Shown: one piece after another, positions 53,532 through 60,842 of the stretch
How positions within the stretch are numbered: the first letter of the stretch is position 1
How the letters are laid out: the number at the start of each line of letters is the position of its first letter
Assembly (NCBI RefSeq): GCF_002814235.1
Contig: NZ_PHSU01000043.1
Coordinates: 32,713-96,712 of the forward strand
Length of the DNA: 64,000 bases
Direction: 5' to 3'
Source: Pseudomonas sp. QS1027
Lineage (GTDB): Bacteria > Pseudomonadota > Gammaproteobacteria > Pseudomonadales > Pseudomonadaceae
The notes under the pieces: generated by a model
Told to the model about the DNA's origin: nothing
Database searches by the model: none
What the model saw: the letters and a program-made list of their open reading frames with translations, nothing else
Program-made: the position numbers and the translations under genes

Positions 53532-54128
53532 ATGTTGAAAAAGACTCTCGCCGCTCTGGCAATCGGTTCTGCACTGTTTGTTGCCGGTCAGGCGATGGCT
53601 GCGGATTACGTGATCGACAAGGAAGGCCAGCACGCTTTCGTCGACTTCAAGATCAGCCACCTGGGCTACAGCTTCATCACCGGTACCTTCAAGGACCTGG
53701 ACGGCAAGTTCAGCTTTGATGCGACCAAGCCTGAAGACAGCAAGATCGAAGTCAACGTGCGTACCGCCAGCGTGTTCACCAACCATGCCGAGCGTGACAA
53801 GCACATCTCCAGCAAAGACTTCCTGGACGTTGCCAAGTTTGCCGATGCCAAGTTCGTTTCCACCAGCGTCAAGTCCACTGGCAAGAATGCCGATGGTAAA
53901 GACACGGCTGACGTGACGGGCGACCTGACCCTGCACGGCGTGACCAAGTCGATCGTGGTCAAGGCCACCTTCCTGGGTGAAGGCAAGGATCCATGGGGCG
54001 GCTACCGTGCTGGTTTCGAAGGTGTAGCGCATATCAAGCGTTCGGACTTCGGCAAGATGATGGACCTGGGTCCAGCGTCCGATGCGGTAGAGCTGTATGT
54101 TTCGTTTGAAGGTGTGAAAGCGAAGTAA
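53532..54128 (+). CDS. YceI family periplasmic protein
   Basis: A 198-residue protein with a signal peptide (residues 1-23, GQAMAAD) and a lipocalin-like YceI domain: HAFVDFKISHLGYSFITGTF, the SKIEVNVRTASVFTNHAERDKHI region, and LTLHGVTKSIVVKA. YceI proteins bind long isoprenoid chains such as polyprenyl or ubiquinone. It follows cytochrome b561, is probably co-transcribed, and ends at a bidirectional terminator shared with the helicase gene. Confidence 0.94.
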   Translation: MLKKTLAALAIGSALFVAGQAMAADYVIDKEGQHAFVDFKISHLGYSFITGTFKDLDGKFSFDATKPEDSKIEVNVRTASVFTNHAERDKHISSKDFLDVAKFADAKFVSTSVKSTGKNADGKDTADVTGDLTLHGVTKSIVVKATFLGEGKDPWGGYRAGFEGVAHIKRSDFGKMMDLGPASDAVELYVSFEGVKAK

Positions 54129-54136
54129 TGCTGAGT

Positions 54137-54212
54137 CTGTAGGAGCAGGGCTTGCCCGCGAAGCTTTTGGCGGTTTTGAGGACGCCTTCGCTGGCAAGCC
54201 ATGCTCCTGCAG
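54137..54212. repeat. REPIN (inverted REP pair), GGGCAAGCCCTGCTCC type
   Basis: Arms at 54137-54163 and 54186-54212 are inverted and only 22 bp apart. The right arm has diverged (GCTGGCAAGCCATGCTCCTG). It lies just after the yceI stop. Confidence 0.8.
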
Positions 54213-54244
54213 TACGGTGTTGATTTCAGCACTTTGCGCCAGAC

Positions 54245-54285
54245 AAAAAAACGCCCCCGGCTCTCACGAACCGGGGGCGTTTTTC
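54245..54285. terminator. Bidirectional rho-independent terminator (yceI / rhlE)
   Basis: ACGCCCCCGG and CCGGGGGCGT form a 10-bp stem with a 10-base loop, flanked by an A run on the left and a T run on the right. It can terminate both the plus-strand b561-yceI transcript and the minus-strand helicase transcript, whose stop is at 54300. Confidence 0.93.
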
Positions 54286-54299
54286 ATTGCACCATCAAC

Positions 54300-56186
54300 T
54301 CAGCGATTGCGAGTCAACAACGCCGGCTTTTCACCGCGAGGACGCCCTGGCAGTTGATCCAACTGCTCAGGCGTCGGGAAACGATCACTCTTCGACTCCT
54401 TATGAATGATCTTCGGCCCAGGCCCACGCGGGTTCTGCACCGCTGGCTCTTCCCGAGGCTGATCATCACGCGCCGGACGACGGTTACGCGACTCTTCACG
54501 ACGGGCTTGCCCATCACGCGGAGCGCCATTACGCGGACCGCTGCGCTTGGCCGGCGGAGTCCCGGTAGTCGCGCCGTTGCTGCTGCGCGGACCATTCTGA
54601 CGACCTTGCGGTTGCCCAGTACGCGGAGCGCCTGCACCCGCACCCGCAGCGCCACCCTGAGCCGGAGCTCCCGGACGACGACCACGGCCCTGAGCCGGCT
54701 TGGCCTGAGGCACGTAGTCAACGCGGTTACCGAAGTTATCCACATCGTCATCCAGGAACTCGTCCGGAGCACGATCGGCTGCCGCACGTGGCGGCTGGCT
54801 TGGCTGACGCTGTTCGCGGGCCGGAGTCCCTTCACGGGGCTTCTGCTCACGGGCCGGACGCTCACCGCGACCGTTGGCAGGGGCTTTTTCCTTGCCGCCC
54901 TTGTCCTTGCCCTTATCCCGACGACCGCCACCACCACCGCCGCCGTTCGGGCCATCGCCCTTCGGACCGCGTGGAGGCGTGCGTGGGTTACGCACATCCG
55001 GACGCTCGCGCACTTCCGGTTTCTCGGCTTCCACAGCGCTGGAATCGAAACCCATCAGGTCGCCATCGGCGATTTTCTGCTTGGTCATGCGCTCGATGCT
55101 TTTCAGCAGCTTCTCTTCGTCCGGTGCGACCAGGGAAATGGCCTCGCCCGAACGACCGGCCCGGCCAGTACGGCCGATACGGTGCACGTAGTCTTCGTCG
55201 ACGTTCGGCAGTTCGAAGTTCACCACGTGTGGCAACTGGTCGATATCCAGGCCGCGCGCGGCGATATCGGTGGCCACCAGGATGCGCACTTCACCCGCCT
55301 TGAAGTCGGCCAGGGCTTTGGTGCGAGCGTTCTGGCTCTTGTTGCCGTGGATGGCGACAGCGCTCAGGCCGTGCTTGTCCAGGTACTCGGCCAGGCGGTT
55401 GGCGCCGTGCTTGGTACGGGTGAACACCAGGACCTGTTCCCAGGCGCCGGCGGTGATCAGGTGCGCCAGCAGCGAACGCTTGTGGCTCGCGGCCAGGCGG
55501 AACACACGCTGTTCGATACGCTCGACCGTGGTGTTCGGCGGCGTGACTTCGATGCGTTCCGGGTTGTGCAGCAGCTTGCCGGCGAGGTCGGTGATGTCCT
55601 TGGAGAACGTCGCCGAGAACAGCAGGTTCTGGCGCTTGGACGGCAGGCGCGCGAGGACCTTCTTCACGTCATGGACAAAGCCCATGTCGAGCATGCGGTC
55701 GGCTTCGTCCAGCACGAGGATTTCCACGTGGGACAGATCGACGCTGCCTTGGCCGCACAGGTCGAGCAAACGACCCGGGCAGGCAACCAGCACGTCGACA
55801 CCGCGGGACATGGCCTGAACCTGTGGGTTCATGCCGACGCCGCCGAAGATGCAGGCGCTGACGAACTTCAGGTCGCGAGCGTAGACCTTGAAGCTCTCGT
55901 GGACCTGGGCAGCCAGTTCACGGGTCGGGGTCAGGACCAGCACGCGCGGTTGGCGCGGGCCGTGACGCTGGGATTTGTCCGGGTGACCGTTGGGAAACAA
56001 CCGTTCCAGAATCGGAAGGGCGAAGCCTCCGGTTTTACCCGTACCTGTCTGTGCCGCGACCATCAGGTCGCGACCTTGCAACACGGCGGGAATAGCCCGC
56101 TGTTGCACCGGAGTAGGCTCGGTATAGCCGGCTGCCTCGATGGCAGCGACCAAAGCCTCGGAGAGACCGAGGGAAGCAAAGGACAT
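54300..56186 (-). CDS. rhlE: DEAD-box ATP-dependent RNA helicase, RhlE type
   Basis: A 628-residue helicase. The Q motif (YTEPTPVQQRAIP), motif I AQTGTGKTG, VLDEAD (motif II), LFSATF (motif III) and HRIGRTGRAGR (motif VI) are intact within residues 1-380. A ~250-residue tail rich in Arg, Gly, Pro, Gln and Asn follows and probably binds RNA or promotes condensation. RhlE helicases act in ribosome assembly, RNA decay and cold growth. The gene has a ~260-nt leader (promoter near 56453) and ends at the shared terminator. Confidence 0.93.
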   Translation of the reverse strand: MSFASLGLSEALVAAIEAAGYTEPTPVQQRAIPAVLQGRDLMVAAQTGTGKTGGFALPILERLFPNGHPDKSQRHGPRQPRVLVLTPTRELAAQVHESFKVYARDLKFVSACIFGGVGMNPQVQAMSRGVDVLVACPGRLLDLCGQGSVDLSHVEILVLDEADRMLDMGFVHDVKKVLARLPSKRQNLLFSATFSKDITDLAGKLLHNPERIEVTPPNTTVERIEQRVFRLAASHKRSLLAHLITAGAWEQVLVFTRTKHGANRLAEYLDKHGLSAVAIHGNKSQNARTKALADFKAGEVRILVATDIAARGLDIDQLPHVVNFELPNVDEDYVHRIGRTGRAGRSGEAISLVAPDEEKLLKSIERMTKQKIADGDLMGFDSSAVEAEKPEVRERPDVRNPRTPPRGPKGDGPNGGGGGGGRRDKGKDKGGKEKAPANGRGERPAREQKPREGTPAREQRQPSQPPRAAADRAPDEFLDDDVDNFGNRVDYVPQAKPAQGRGRRPGAPAQGGAAGAGAGAPRTGQPQGRQNGPRSSNGATTGTPPAKRSGPRNGAPRDGQARREESRNRRPARDDQPREEPAVQNPRGPGPKIIHKESKSDRFPTPEQLDQLPGRPRGEKPALLTRNR

Positions 56187-56452
56187 GAGTAATCCTGTTC
56201 AGTTAGGGCTTGGCCCGATGGGAATCTTGCCTGGCGCGAATGGCGTTTCAGGTTCTGCAAGAGGAAAGCTGGCCGCATGTCTTGCGGCCCGACGAGTTTT
56301 CTTGCAGACCCCTGGGGCGCATCCCGTCCGGTCCTGCTGGGCCTTGAGGCTCTACGCACTGCTCGCGCGGGCCATTGGGCGGCGCTGGTCGCAGTGTCGG
56401 AATACCTGGTGCAAGGTCGAGCGTCCGGGCGTGAGCCTGGCGGGAAGGCCGG

Positions 56453-56461
56453 AGTATAACA
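56453..56461 (-). promoter_or_regulatory. Candidate extended -10 promoter of rhlE
   Basis: On the minus strand the sequence reads TGTTATACT, an extended -10 element (TGN-TATACT). No good -35 is seen 17 bases upstream, as is allowed for extended -10 promoters. The implied leader is about 260 nt. Confidence 0.5.
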
Positions 56462-56539
56462 GAGCAAACGCCGCGCGCCGCTTTCCTGCTGCTCAACGGT
56501 TTGTGCTTTCACTACCGTGGTGCCAATACGCGTGGCTTT

Positions 56540-56624
56540 TGTAGGAGCCGGCTTGCTGGCGATGAGGCCCGTGAGCCTTGCATCGCCTGATCGGCCGCCA
56601 TCGCCAGCAAGCCGGCTCCTACAG
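56540..56624. repeat. REPIN (inverted REP pair), GCCAGCAAGCCGGCTCC type
   Basis: Arms at 56540-56565 and 56599-56624 are near-perfect inverted copies 33 bp apart. The right arm ends one base before the stop codon of the solute-binding protein gene. Confidence 0.92.
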
Positions 56625-56625
56625 G

Positions 56626-57381
56626 TCAAGGCTGCGGGTTTTTGGCCTGATCGGTGTAGCGGGCGACTAGTGCGGCATAGGCCGGTTCACGCTTGAAACG
56701 CCGCAGCTCGGCGCCGAAACGCTGGACCAGCAGGTCCATCCCGGCGTTGCGGCGAATCGCCAGGTACTGGCTTTCCCGGGCAATCACCGTCGGGTACTGC
56801 TCGACCTGGTCCTGCAACTGAAGCTGCTTGAGGAGACGCTGGCCGACCCGGCGATCGGTGATCAGCAGGTCGATGCGGCCGCGGACCAGCTTGCCGAAGT
56901 TGGCTTCGTGAGTGGGACCGTCTTCGCGCTTGAGGCCTGTGGTGTCCTTGAACACCGAGCCGTACAGATAGCCGGGCGAGGTGCCGAGGGTCAGGCCCTT
57001 GAGGTCGTCGAGGGTTGTGAACGGGTGAGGCCGGGCCTTGGCGTAGAACAACACGAACTCCACTTCCGACAGGGGCTCGCCGGGGTAGAGCAGGTGGTTG
57101 TCGCGCTCGCGGTAGTGGAAGATATCCAGGGCGCCATCGGCCTGGCCTTGTTCCAGCAGCATCAGGCAGCGTTTCCAGGGCAGGAACTGCCACTCCACCT
57201 CGACACCCAGGCGCTGGAAGACAATGGCCGTGGTTTCGTAGTCGAGCCCCTTGGCCTGGCCGTTTTCTTCGTAGACGTAGGGGGCCCAGGGTTCGGTGAC
57301 AATACGCAGCTTTTCACCTTGAGCGGCGAAGCTCAGGCAAGCAAAAAACACGGCTGTCAGAAGTTGGGCAATGACGGACAT
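56626..57381 (-). CDS. Periplasmic solute-binding protein family 3 (transporter substrate-binding domain)
   Basis: A 251-residue secreted protein with a signal peptide (about residues 1-22) and the SBP_bac_3 fold: LRIVTEPWAPYVYEENGQAKGLDYE at the N-terminal lobe (in parts), FLPWKRCLMLLEQGQADGALD, and LGTSPGYLYGSVF in the second lobe. Related proteins bind amino acids or serve as sensors. No permease or ATPase gene is adjacent, so it is an orphan; the ligand is unknown. Confidence 0.88.
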   Translation of the reverse strand: MSVIAQLLTAVFFACLSFAAQGEKLRIVTEPWAPYVYEENGQAKGLDYETTAIVFQRLGVEVEWQFLPWKRCLMLLEQGQADGALDIFHYRERDNHLLYPGEPLSEVEFVLFYAKARPHPFTTLDDLKGLTLGTSPGYLYGSVFKDTTGLKREDGPTHEANFGKLVRGRIDLLITDRRVGQRLLKQLQLQDQVEQYPTVIARESQYLAIRRNAGMDLLVQRFGAELRRFKREPAYAALVARYTDQAKNPQP

Positions 57382-57493
57382 GGCTGGAGATTACGATGCT
57401 AGAGCGGCGAATAGAAGCTCTGGCGCGTTTTCTCTGGAGGACTTGCGCGGGTAACGAGGTTGCAGCCCCCGGATTTCCAGGGGCTTGCAGTTT

Positions 57494-58339
57494 TCAGCGC
57501 GGCAGCTTCAGGTTGTTCCAGATCGCCAGGCACGGTTGCGCCTGGTTCAGGGTGTAGAAGTGCAGCCCTGGCGCGCCACCTTCCAGCAGGCGGTCGCACA
57601 TCTCGCTGATCACTTGCTCGCCGAAGGCCTGGATGCTCTTGGTGTCGTCACCGTAGGCTTCCAGCTGCTTGCGGATCCAGCGTGGAATTTCCGCGCCGCA
57701 GGCGTCGGAGAAACGTGCCAGCTTGCTGTAGTTGGTGATCGGCATGATCCCCGGGACAATCGGGATATTCACGCCCATTGCCCGTACGCGCTCGACGAAA
57801 TAGAAGTAGCTGTCGGCGTTGAAGAAGTACTGGGTGATCGCACTGTCGGCACCGGCGTTGGCCTTGCGCACGAAGTTGTTCAGGTCGTCTTCGAAATTGC
57901 GGGCTTGCGGGTGCATTTCCGGGTAGGCGGCGACTTCGATATGGAAGTGGCTGCCGGTCTCTTCACGAATGAAGCTCACCAGGTCATTGGCGTGCAGCAA
58001 CTCGCCGCTGGCCATGCCCATGCCGGAAGGCAGGTCGCCGCGCAGGGCGACGATGCGCTGGATGCCGGCGTTCTTGTATTGCTGCAGCAGGCCGCGCAGG
58101 TCGGCTTTGCTGTCGCCGACGCAGGACAGGTGCGGCGCGGCGGGAATCTTTACTTCGCTCTCGAGCTGCAGCACGGTGTTGATCGTGCGGTCGCGGGTCG
58201 AGCCACCGGCACCGTAGGTGCAGGAGAAGAAGTCGGGGTTGTAGCTGGCCAACTGACGGGCAGTGGCGAGCAGTTTTTCTTGCCCAGCATCGGTCTTGGT
58301 CGGAAAGAACTCGAAGCTGTAGCGACGATCTTGGGACAT
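57494..58339 (-). CDS. metF: 5,10-methylenetetrahydrofolate reductase MetF
   Basis: A 281-residue FAD-dependent TIM-barrel enzyme that makes 5-methyltetrahydrofolate for methionine synthase. The start MSQDRRYSFEFFPTKTDAG follows a CTGGAGG site. Conserved parts are DFFSCTYGAGGSTRDRT, RIVALRGDLP, FVRKANAGADSAITQYFFN and VPGIMPITNY. It follows ahcY by 186 bp on the same strand; the gap holds interleaved complementary stems that may be regulatory. Confidence 0.97.
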   Translation of the reverse strand: MSQDRRYSFEFFPTKTDAGQEKLLATARQLASYNPDFFSCTYGAGGSTRDRTINTVLQLESEVKIPAAPHLSCVGDSKADLRGLLQQYKNAGIQRIVALRGDLPSGMGMASGELLHANDLVSFIREETGSHFHIEVAAYPEMHPQARNFEDDLNNFVRKANAGADSAITQYFFNADSYFYFVERVRAMGVNIPIVPGIMPITNYSKLARFSDACGAEIPRWIRKQLEAYGDDTKSIQAFGEQVISEMCDRLLEGGAPGLHFYTLNQAQPCLAIWNNLKLPR

Positions 58340-58525
58340 GGAGGAAGCCTCCAGCAACAAACTACCGGCTGCAGGCAGCAAGAGCAGCGGAGGTGCGCTG
58401 GGCTCTTGAACCTGAAGCGGGCGGCCTGAAACTGTTTTGACAATTAAGGACAAGTGGAGAGCCTGGCGCGGCAAGTCGAGCTTGTGGCTCTCTCTTGCCG
58501 CTGGAAGCTTCCCGCTTGTAGCTGC
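58340..58525 (-). other. ahcY-metF intergenic leader with interleaved stems
   Basis: On the minus strand GCGGCAAG (58501-58494) can pair with CTTGCCGC (58475-58468), while GAGAGCC (58492-58486) can pair with GGCTCTC (58463-58457). The two pairings interleave, as in an H-type pseudoknot or mutually exclusive hairpins. They lie 25-69 bases after the ahcY stop and ~120 bases before metF. No T run follows, so this is not a plain terminator. Confidence 0.45.
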
Positions 58526-59935
58526 TTAGTAGCGATAAGCGTGTGGCTTGAACGGACCTTCGACGGCCACGCCGATGTAGTCGGCCTGGGTCTTGGTCAG
58601 TTGGGTGACCACGCCGCCGAAGCCGCGAACCATTTCCAGGGCCACTTCTTCGTCGAGTTTCTTCGGCAGCACTTCCACGGTCAGGCGCTCGGCTTTCTGA
58701 GCGGCGGACAGGTCGGCGTACTTCTGGCCGAACAGGAAGATCTGCGCCAGTACCTGGTTGGCGAACGAGCCGTCCATGATGCGGCTCGGGTGACCGGTGG
58801 CGTTGCCCAGGTTCACCAGACGGCCTTCGGCCAGCAGGATCAGGTAGTCGTCGTTCTGTGGATCGAAATCGCCATGGCCGGTGCGGTGGATCTTGTGCAC
58901 CTGTGGCTTCACTTCTTCCCATGCCCAGTTCTTGCGCATGAAAGCGGTGTCGATTTCGTTGTCGAAGTGACCGATGTTGCAGACCACGGCGCGCTTTTTC
59001 AGGGCCTTGAGCATGTTCGAATCACAGACATTCACGTTACCGGTGGTGGTCACGATCAGGTCGATCTTGCCCAGCAGGGCCGCGTCGATGCTGGCGGCGG
59101 TGCCGTCGTTCAGGCCGTTGATGAACGGCGAAACCACTTCGAAACCGTCCATGCAGGCTTGCATGGCGCAGATCGGGTCGACTTCGGAAACCTTGACGAT
59201 CATGCCTTCCTGACGCAGGGACTGGGCCGAGCCCTTGCCCACGTCACCGTAGCCGATGACCAGCGCTTGCTTGCCGGACAGCAGGTGGTCGGTGCCGCGC
59301 TTGATGGCATCGTTCAGGCTGTGACGGCAGCCGTACTTGTTGTCGTTCTTGCTCTTGGTCACCGAGTCGTTGACGTTGATGGCCGGGATTTTCAGCTCGC
59401 CCTTGGCCAGCATGTCCAGCAGGCGGTGCACGCCGGTGGTGGTTTCTTCGGTCACGCCGTGGATTTTTTCCAGCATGGCCGGGTATTTCTTGTGGATGAT
59501 CTCGGTCAGGTCGCCGCCGTCGTCGAGGATCATGTTGGCGTCCCAAGGCTGACCGTCCTTCAGGATGGTCTGCTCGATGCACCACTCGTACTCTTGCTCG
59601 GTTTCGCCTTTCCAGGCGAAGACCGGGATACCGGCGGCGGCGATGGCGGCAGCGGCCTGGTCCTGAGTCGAGAAAATGTTGCAGGACGACCAGCGCACTT
59701 CGGCACCCAGGACAACCAGGGTCTCGATCAGCACGGCGGTCTGGATGGTCATGTGGATGCAGCCGATGATCTTCGCGCCTTTGAGCGGCAGCTCACCGGC
59801 GTACTTGCGGCGCAGACCCATCAGGGCCGGCATTTCCGATTCGGCGATGATGGTTTCGCGACGGCCCCAGGCAGCCAGGGACATGTCGGCGACTTTGTAG
59901 TCGTTGAAATCTGCAGGCGTGTTGACAGCGCTCAT
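58526..59935 (-). CDS. ahcY: Adenosylhomocysteinase AhcY
   Basis: A 469-residue NAD-dependent hydrolase that splits S-adenosylhomocysteine into adenosine and homocysteine, closing the SAM cycle. Substrate-side segments are GCIHMTIQTAVLIETL and WSSCNIFSTQDQAAAAI; the NAD site is VIGYGDVGKGSAQSLR; the C terminus KPHAYRY is the family ending. An SAH riboswitch occupies its leader. metF follows on the same strand. Confidence 0.98.
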   Translation of the reverse strand: MSAVNTPADFNDYKVADMSLAAWGRRETIIAESEMPALMGLRRKYAGELPLKGAKIIGCIHMTIQTAVLIETLVVLGAEVRWSSCNIFSTQDQAAAAIAAAGIPVFAWKGETEQEYEWCIEQTILKDGQPWDANMILDDGGDLTEIIHKKYPAMLEKIHGVTEETTTGVHRLLDMLAKGELKIPAINVNDSVTKSKNDNKYGCRHSLNDAIKRGTDHLLSGKQALVIGYGDVGKGSAQSLRQEGMIVKVSEVDPICAMQACMDGFEVVSPFINGLNDGTAASIDAALLGKIDLIVTTTGNVNVCDSNMLKALKKRAVVCNIGHFDNEIDTAFMRKNWAWEEVKPQVHKIHRTGHGDFDPQNDDYLILLAEGRLVNLGNATGHPSRIMDGSFANQVLAQIFLFGQKYADLSAAQKAERLTVEVLPKKLDEEVALEMVRGFGGVVTQLTKTQADYIGVAVEGPFKPHAYRY

Positions 59936-59937
59936 TA

Positions 59938-59963
59938 AGAGCCTCCATTCGTAGTATGCGAAT
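59938..59963 (-). promoter_or_regulatory. Hairpin covering the ahcY ribosome-binding site
   Basis: On the minus strand CCATTCG-N7-CGAATGG forms a 7-bp hairpin whose 3' arm ends in the GG of the Shine-Dalgarno GGAGG, 10 bases before ATG. It borders the riboswitch 3' GGCGCCC strand and may be its expression platform. Confidence 0.6.
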
Positions 59964-60063
59964 GGGCGCCGTTGTGCGTTTAGTGTCCGTGCAGGGAGCC
60001 CTGAACGAACAACGCCCCATCCGAGCCTGACAGGTCGAGCCTGCTGCAGCGCCCCTCGGACAG
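59957..60063 (-). ncRNA. S-adenosylhomocysteine (SAH) riboswitch in the ahcY leader
   Basis: The minus strand reads CCGAGGGGCGCTGCAGCAGG near its 5' end (from about 60060), then GGCTCGG, and near its 3' end AACGGCGCCC. This matches the SAH riboswitch consensus: GGGCGC... pairs with GGCGCCC, and CCGAG pairs with CTCGG as the pseudoknot. Location upstream of ahcY is the classic one. SAH binding is expected to raise AhcY synthesis. Confidence 0.9.
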
Positions 60064-60093
60064 GTGGCGGGAAAACGGTATCAAGAGAAGATG

Positions 60094-60109
60094 ACCGTTT
60101 TGAAACGGT
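60094..60109 (-). promoter_or_regulatory. 16-bp perfect palindrome at the ahcY start point
   Basis: ACCGTTT-TG-AAACGGT is a perfect dyad lying across the predicted transcription start (~60107). A third half-site, AAAACGGT, is at 60072-60079. It may be an operator, or the downstream half-sites may form an RNA hairpin. Confidence 0.5.
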
Positions 60110-60113
60110 GGAG

Positions 60114-60143
60114 ATTATAACGCGGCTTTTCGGACTTGCCCAA
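60114..60143 (-). promoter_or_regulatory. Sigma-70 promoter of ahcY
   Basis: On the minus strand TTGGGC (60143-60138), an 18-base spacer and a consensus TATAAT (60119-60114). It starts a ~170-nt leader holding the palindrome and the SAH riboswitch. Confidence 0.7.
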
Positions 60144-60208
60144 GTTATTAGAACGCAATCTGTCGCGCCGACCCGCAGGGGTCGACGCGGAAGGTTTCCA
60201 GACGGGGG

Positions 60209-60721
60209 TCAGGGGTGAAAGTCGAGTTCCAGGGGCATGGAGAAATAGCCGAGGATCGAGCAGTCGTTCCCCAGCAGGGCAAAGCGGATATCGATGCCGG
60301 TACGACCGTGGGCGTTCAGGCGGCTCTCCCAGAAAAAGTCGTCCGCTGTTTCGGTTTCAATCTCCAGCAGGTTGTCGAAACGCGGCCGTGCCAGCTGGAC
60401 GCCGGACCGGGTGGATGCCGTCGCGGGGCTGAGGATGCTGTTGTCCAGGACCTGCAGGTCGTGCACGAAAAGCAGGTTTTCGCCGCGCAGGGCAATCGGC
60501 GCAAAGCGAATATGCAGGCTGTCCCCGGGGGATGCCGAGAGGTTGAAGGGCTGTTCGTCCGGGCCTTGCCAGCCTTCCGGGCGGGCGCCCTGGATAAACA
60601 GGTGGCGGGCCTGGGTCGTGGTCGGCGAGTCAGCCGAGGCACTGGGGCTGGGATGATTCTCGAGCAGGGTTTCGCTGTCGAGGATGAACAGCAGGTGTCT
60701 GTCGAATGCGTCTTGGGGCAT
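60209..60721 (-). CDS. AidA/PixA-type inclusion body family protein (second of tandem pair)
   Basis: A 170-residue cytoplasmic protein without signal peptide. It shares with the 60843-61346 product the pattern LxxxDTETxL..yPNPS-like N terminus (FILDSETLLENHPSPS), an ARHLFIQGA/HVYMITNQ strand, GDSLHIRFAPIALRG / GDLIRWRETSLSLG, and a C-terminal DCSILGYFSMPLELD / DCKPCGYFSWDPFI. These match the AidA/PixA family: PixA of Xenorhabdus forms crystalline inclusions and AidA of Ralstonia and Burkholderia is quorum-controlled and linked to nematode killing. The biochemical role is unknown. Probably co-transcribed with the upstream copy. Confidence 0.85.
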   Translation of the reverse strand: MPQDAFDRHLLFILDSETLLENHPSPSASADSPTTTQARHLFIQGARPEGWQGPDEQPFNLSASPGDSLHIRFAPIALRGENLLFVHDLQVLDNSILSPATASTRSGVQLARPRFDNLLEIETETADDFFWESRLNAHGRTGIDIRFALLGNDCSILGYFSMPLELDFHP

Positions 60722-60799
60722 GGAGGTCTCCTTCCCTGAGTCTGCCGATGCTGGGCCCTGGCCAGGTTGCCGCGGTCAGCCGTGGCAGGCCGCCAGGGA

Positions 60800-60828
60800 T
60801 GACGCTTCGCGTTGGCCACGAAGCGTCA
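60800..60828 (-). other. Perfect hairpin between the two aidA-like genes
   Basis: TGACGCTTCG and CGAAGCGTCA form a 10-bp perfect stem with a 9-base loop, 14 bases after the first gene's stop. No T run follows, so it looks more like an mRNA stabiliser or processing site than a terminator. Confidence 0.7.
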
Positions 60829-60842
60829 GCACAACAGCCGCC

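Larger units (their letters stand above)
56187..56625. other. Region between the rhlE start and the solute-binding protein gene
   Basis: These 439 bases contain the likely rhlE leader (minus strand, from about 56446 to 56187), its promoter, and a REPIN at 56540-56624 touching the stop of the next gene. A 134-codon plus-strand reading frame lies here, but it has no family pattern and crosses the helicase start, so I do not call a gene. Confidence 0.7.

Noticed and set aside
56140..56544. A 134-codon plus-strand frame in the rhlE leader region
   Set aside because: No family pattern, overlaps the helicase start, and ends in REP sequence.
58340..58474. 45-residue N-terminal extension of MetF
   Set aside because: The family starts at MSQDRRYSFEFFP with a good ribosome site; the extension is leader sequence.
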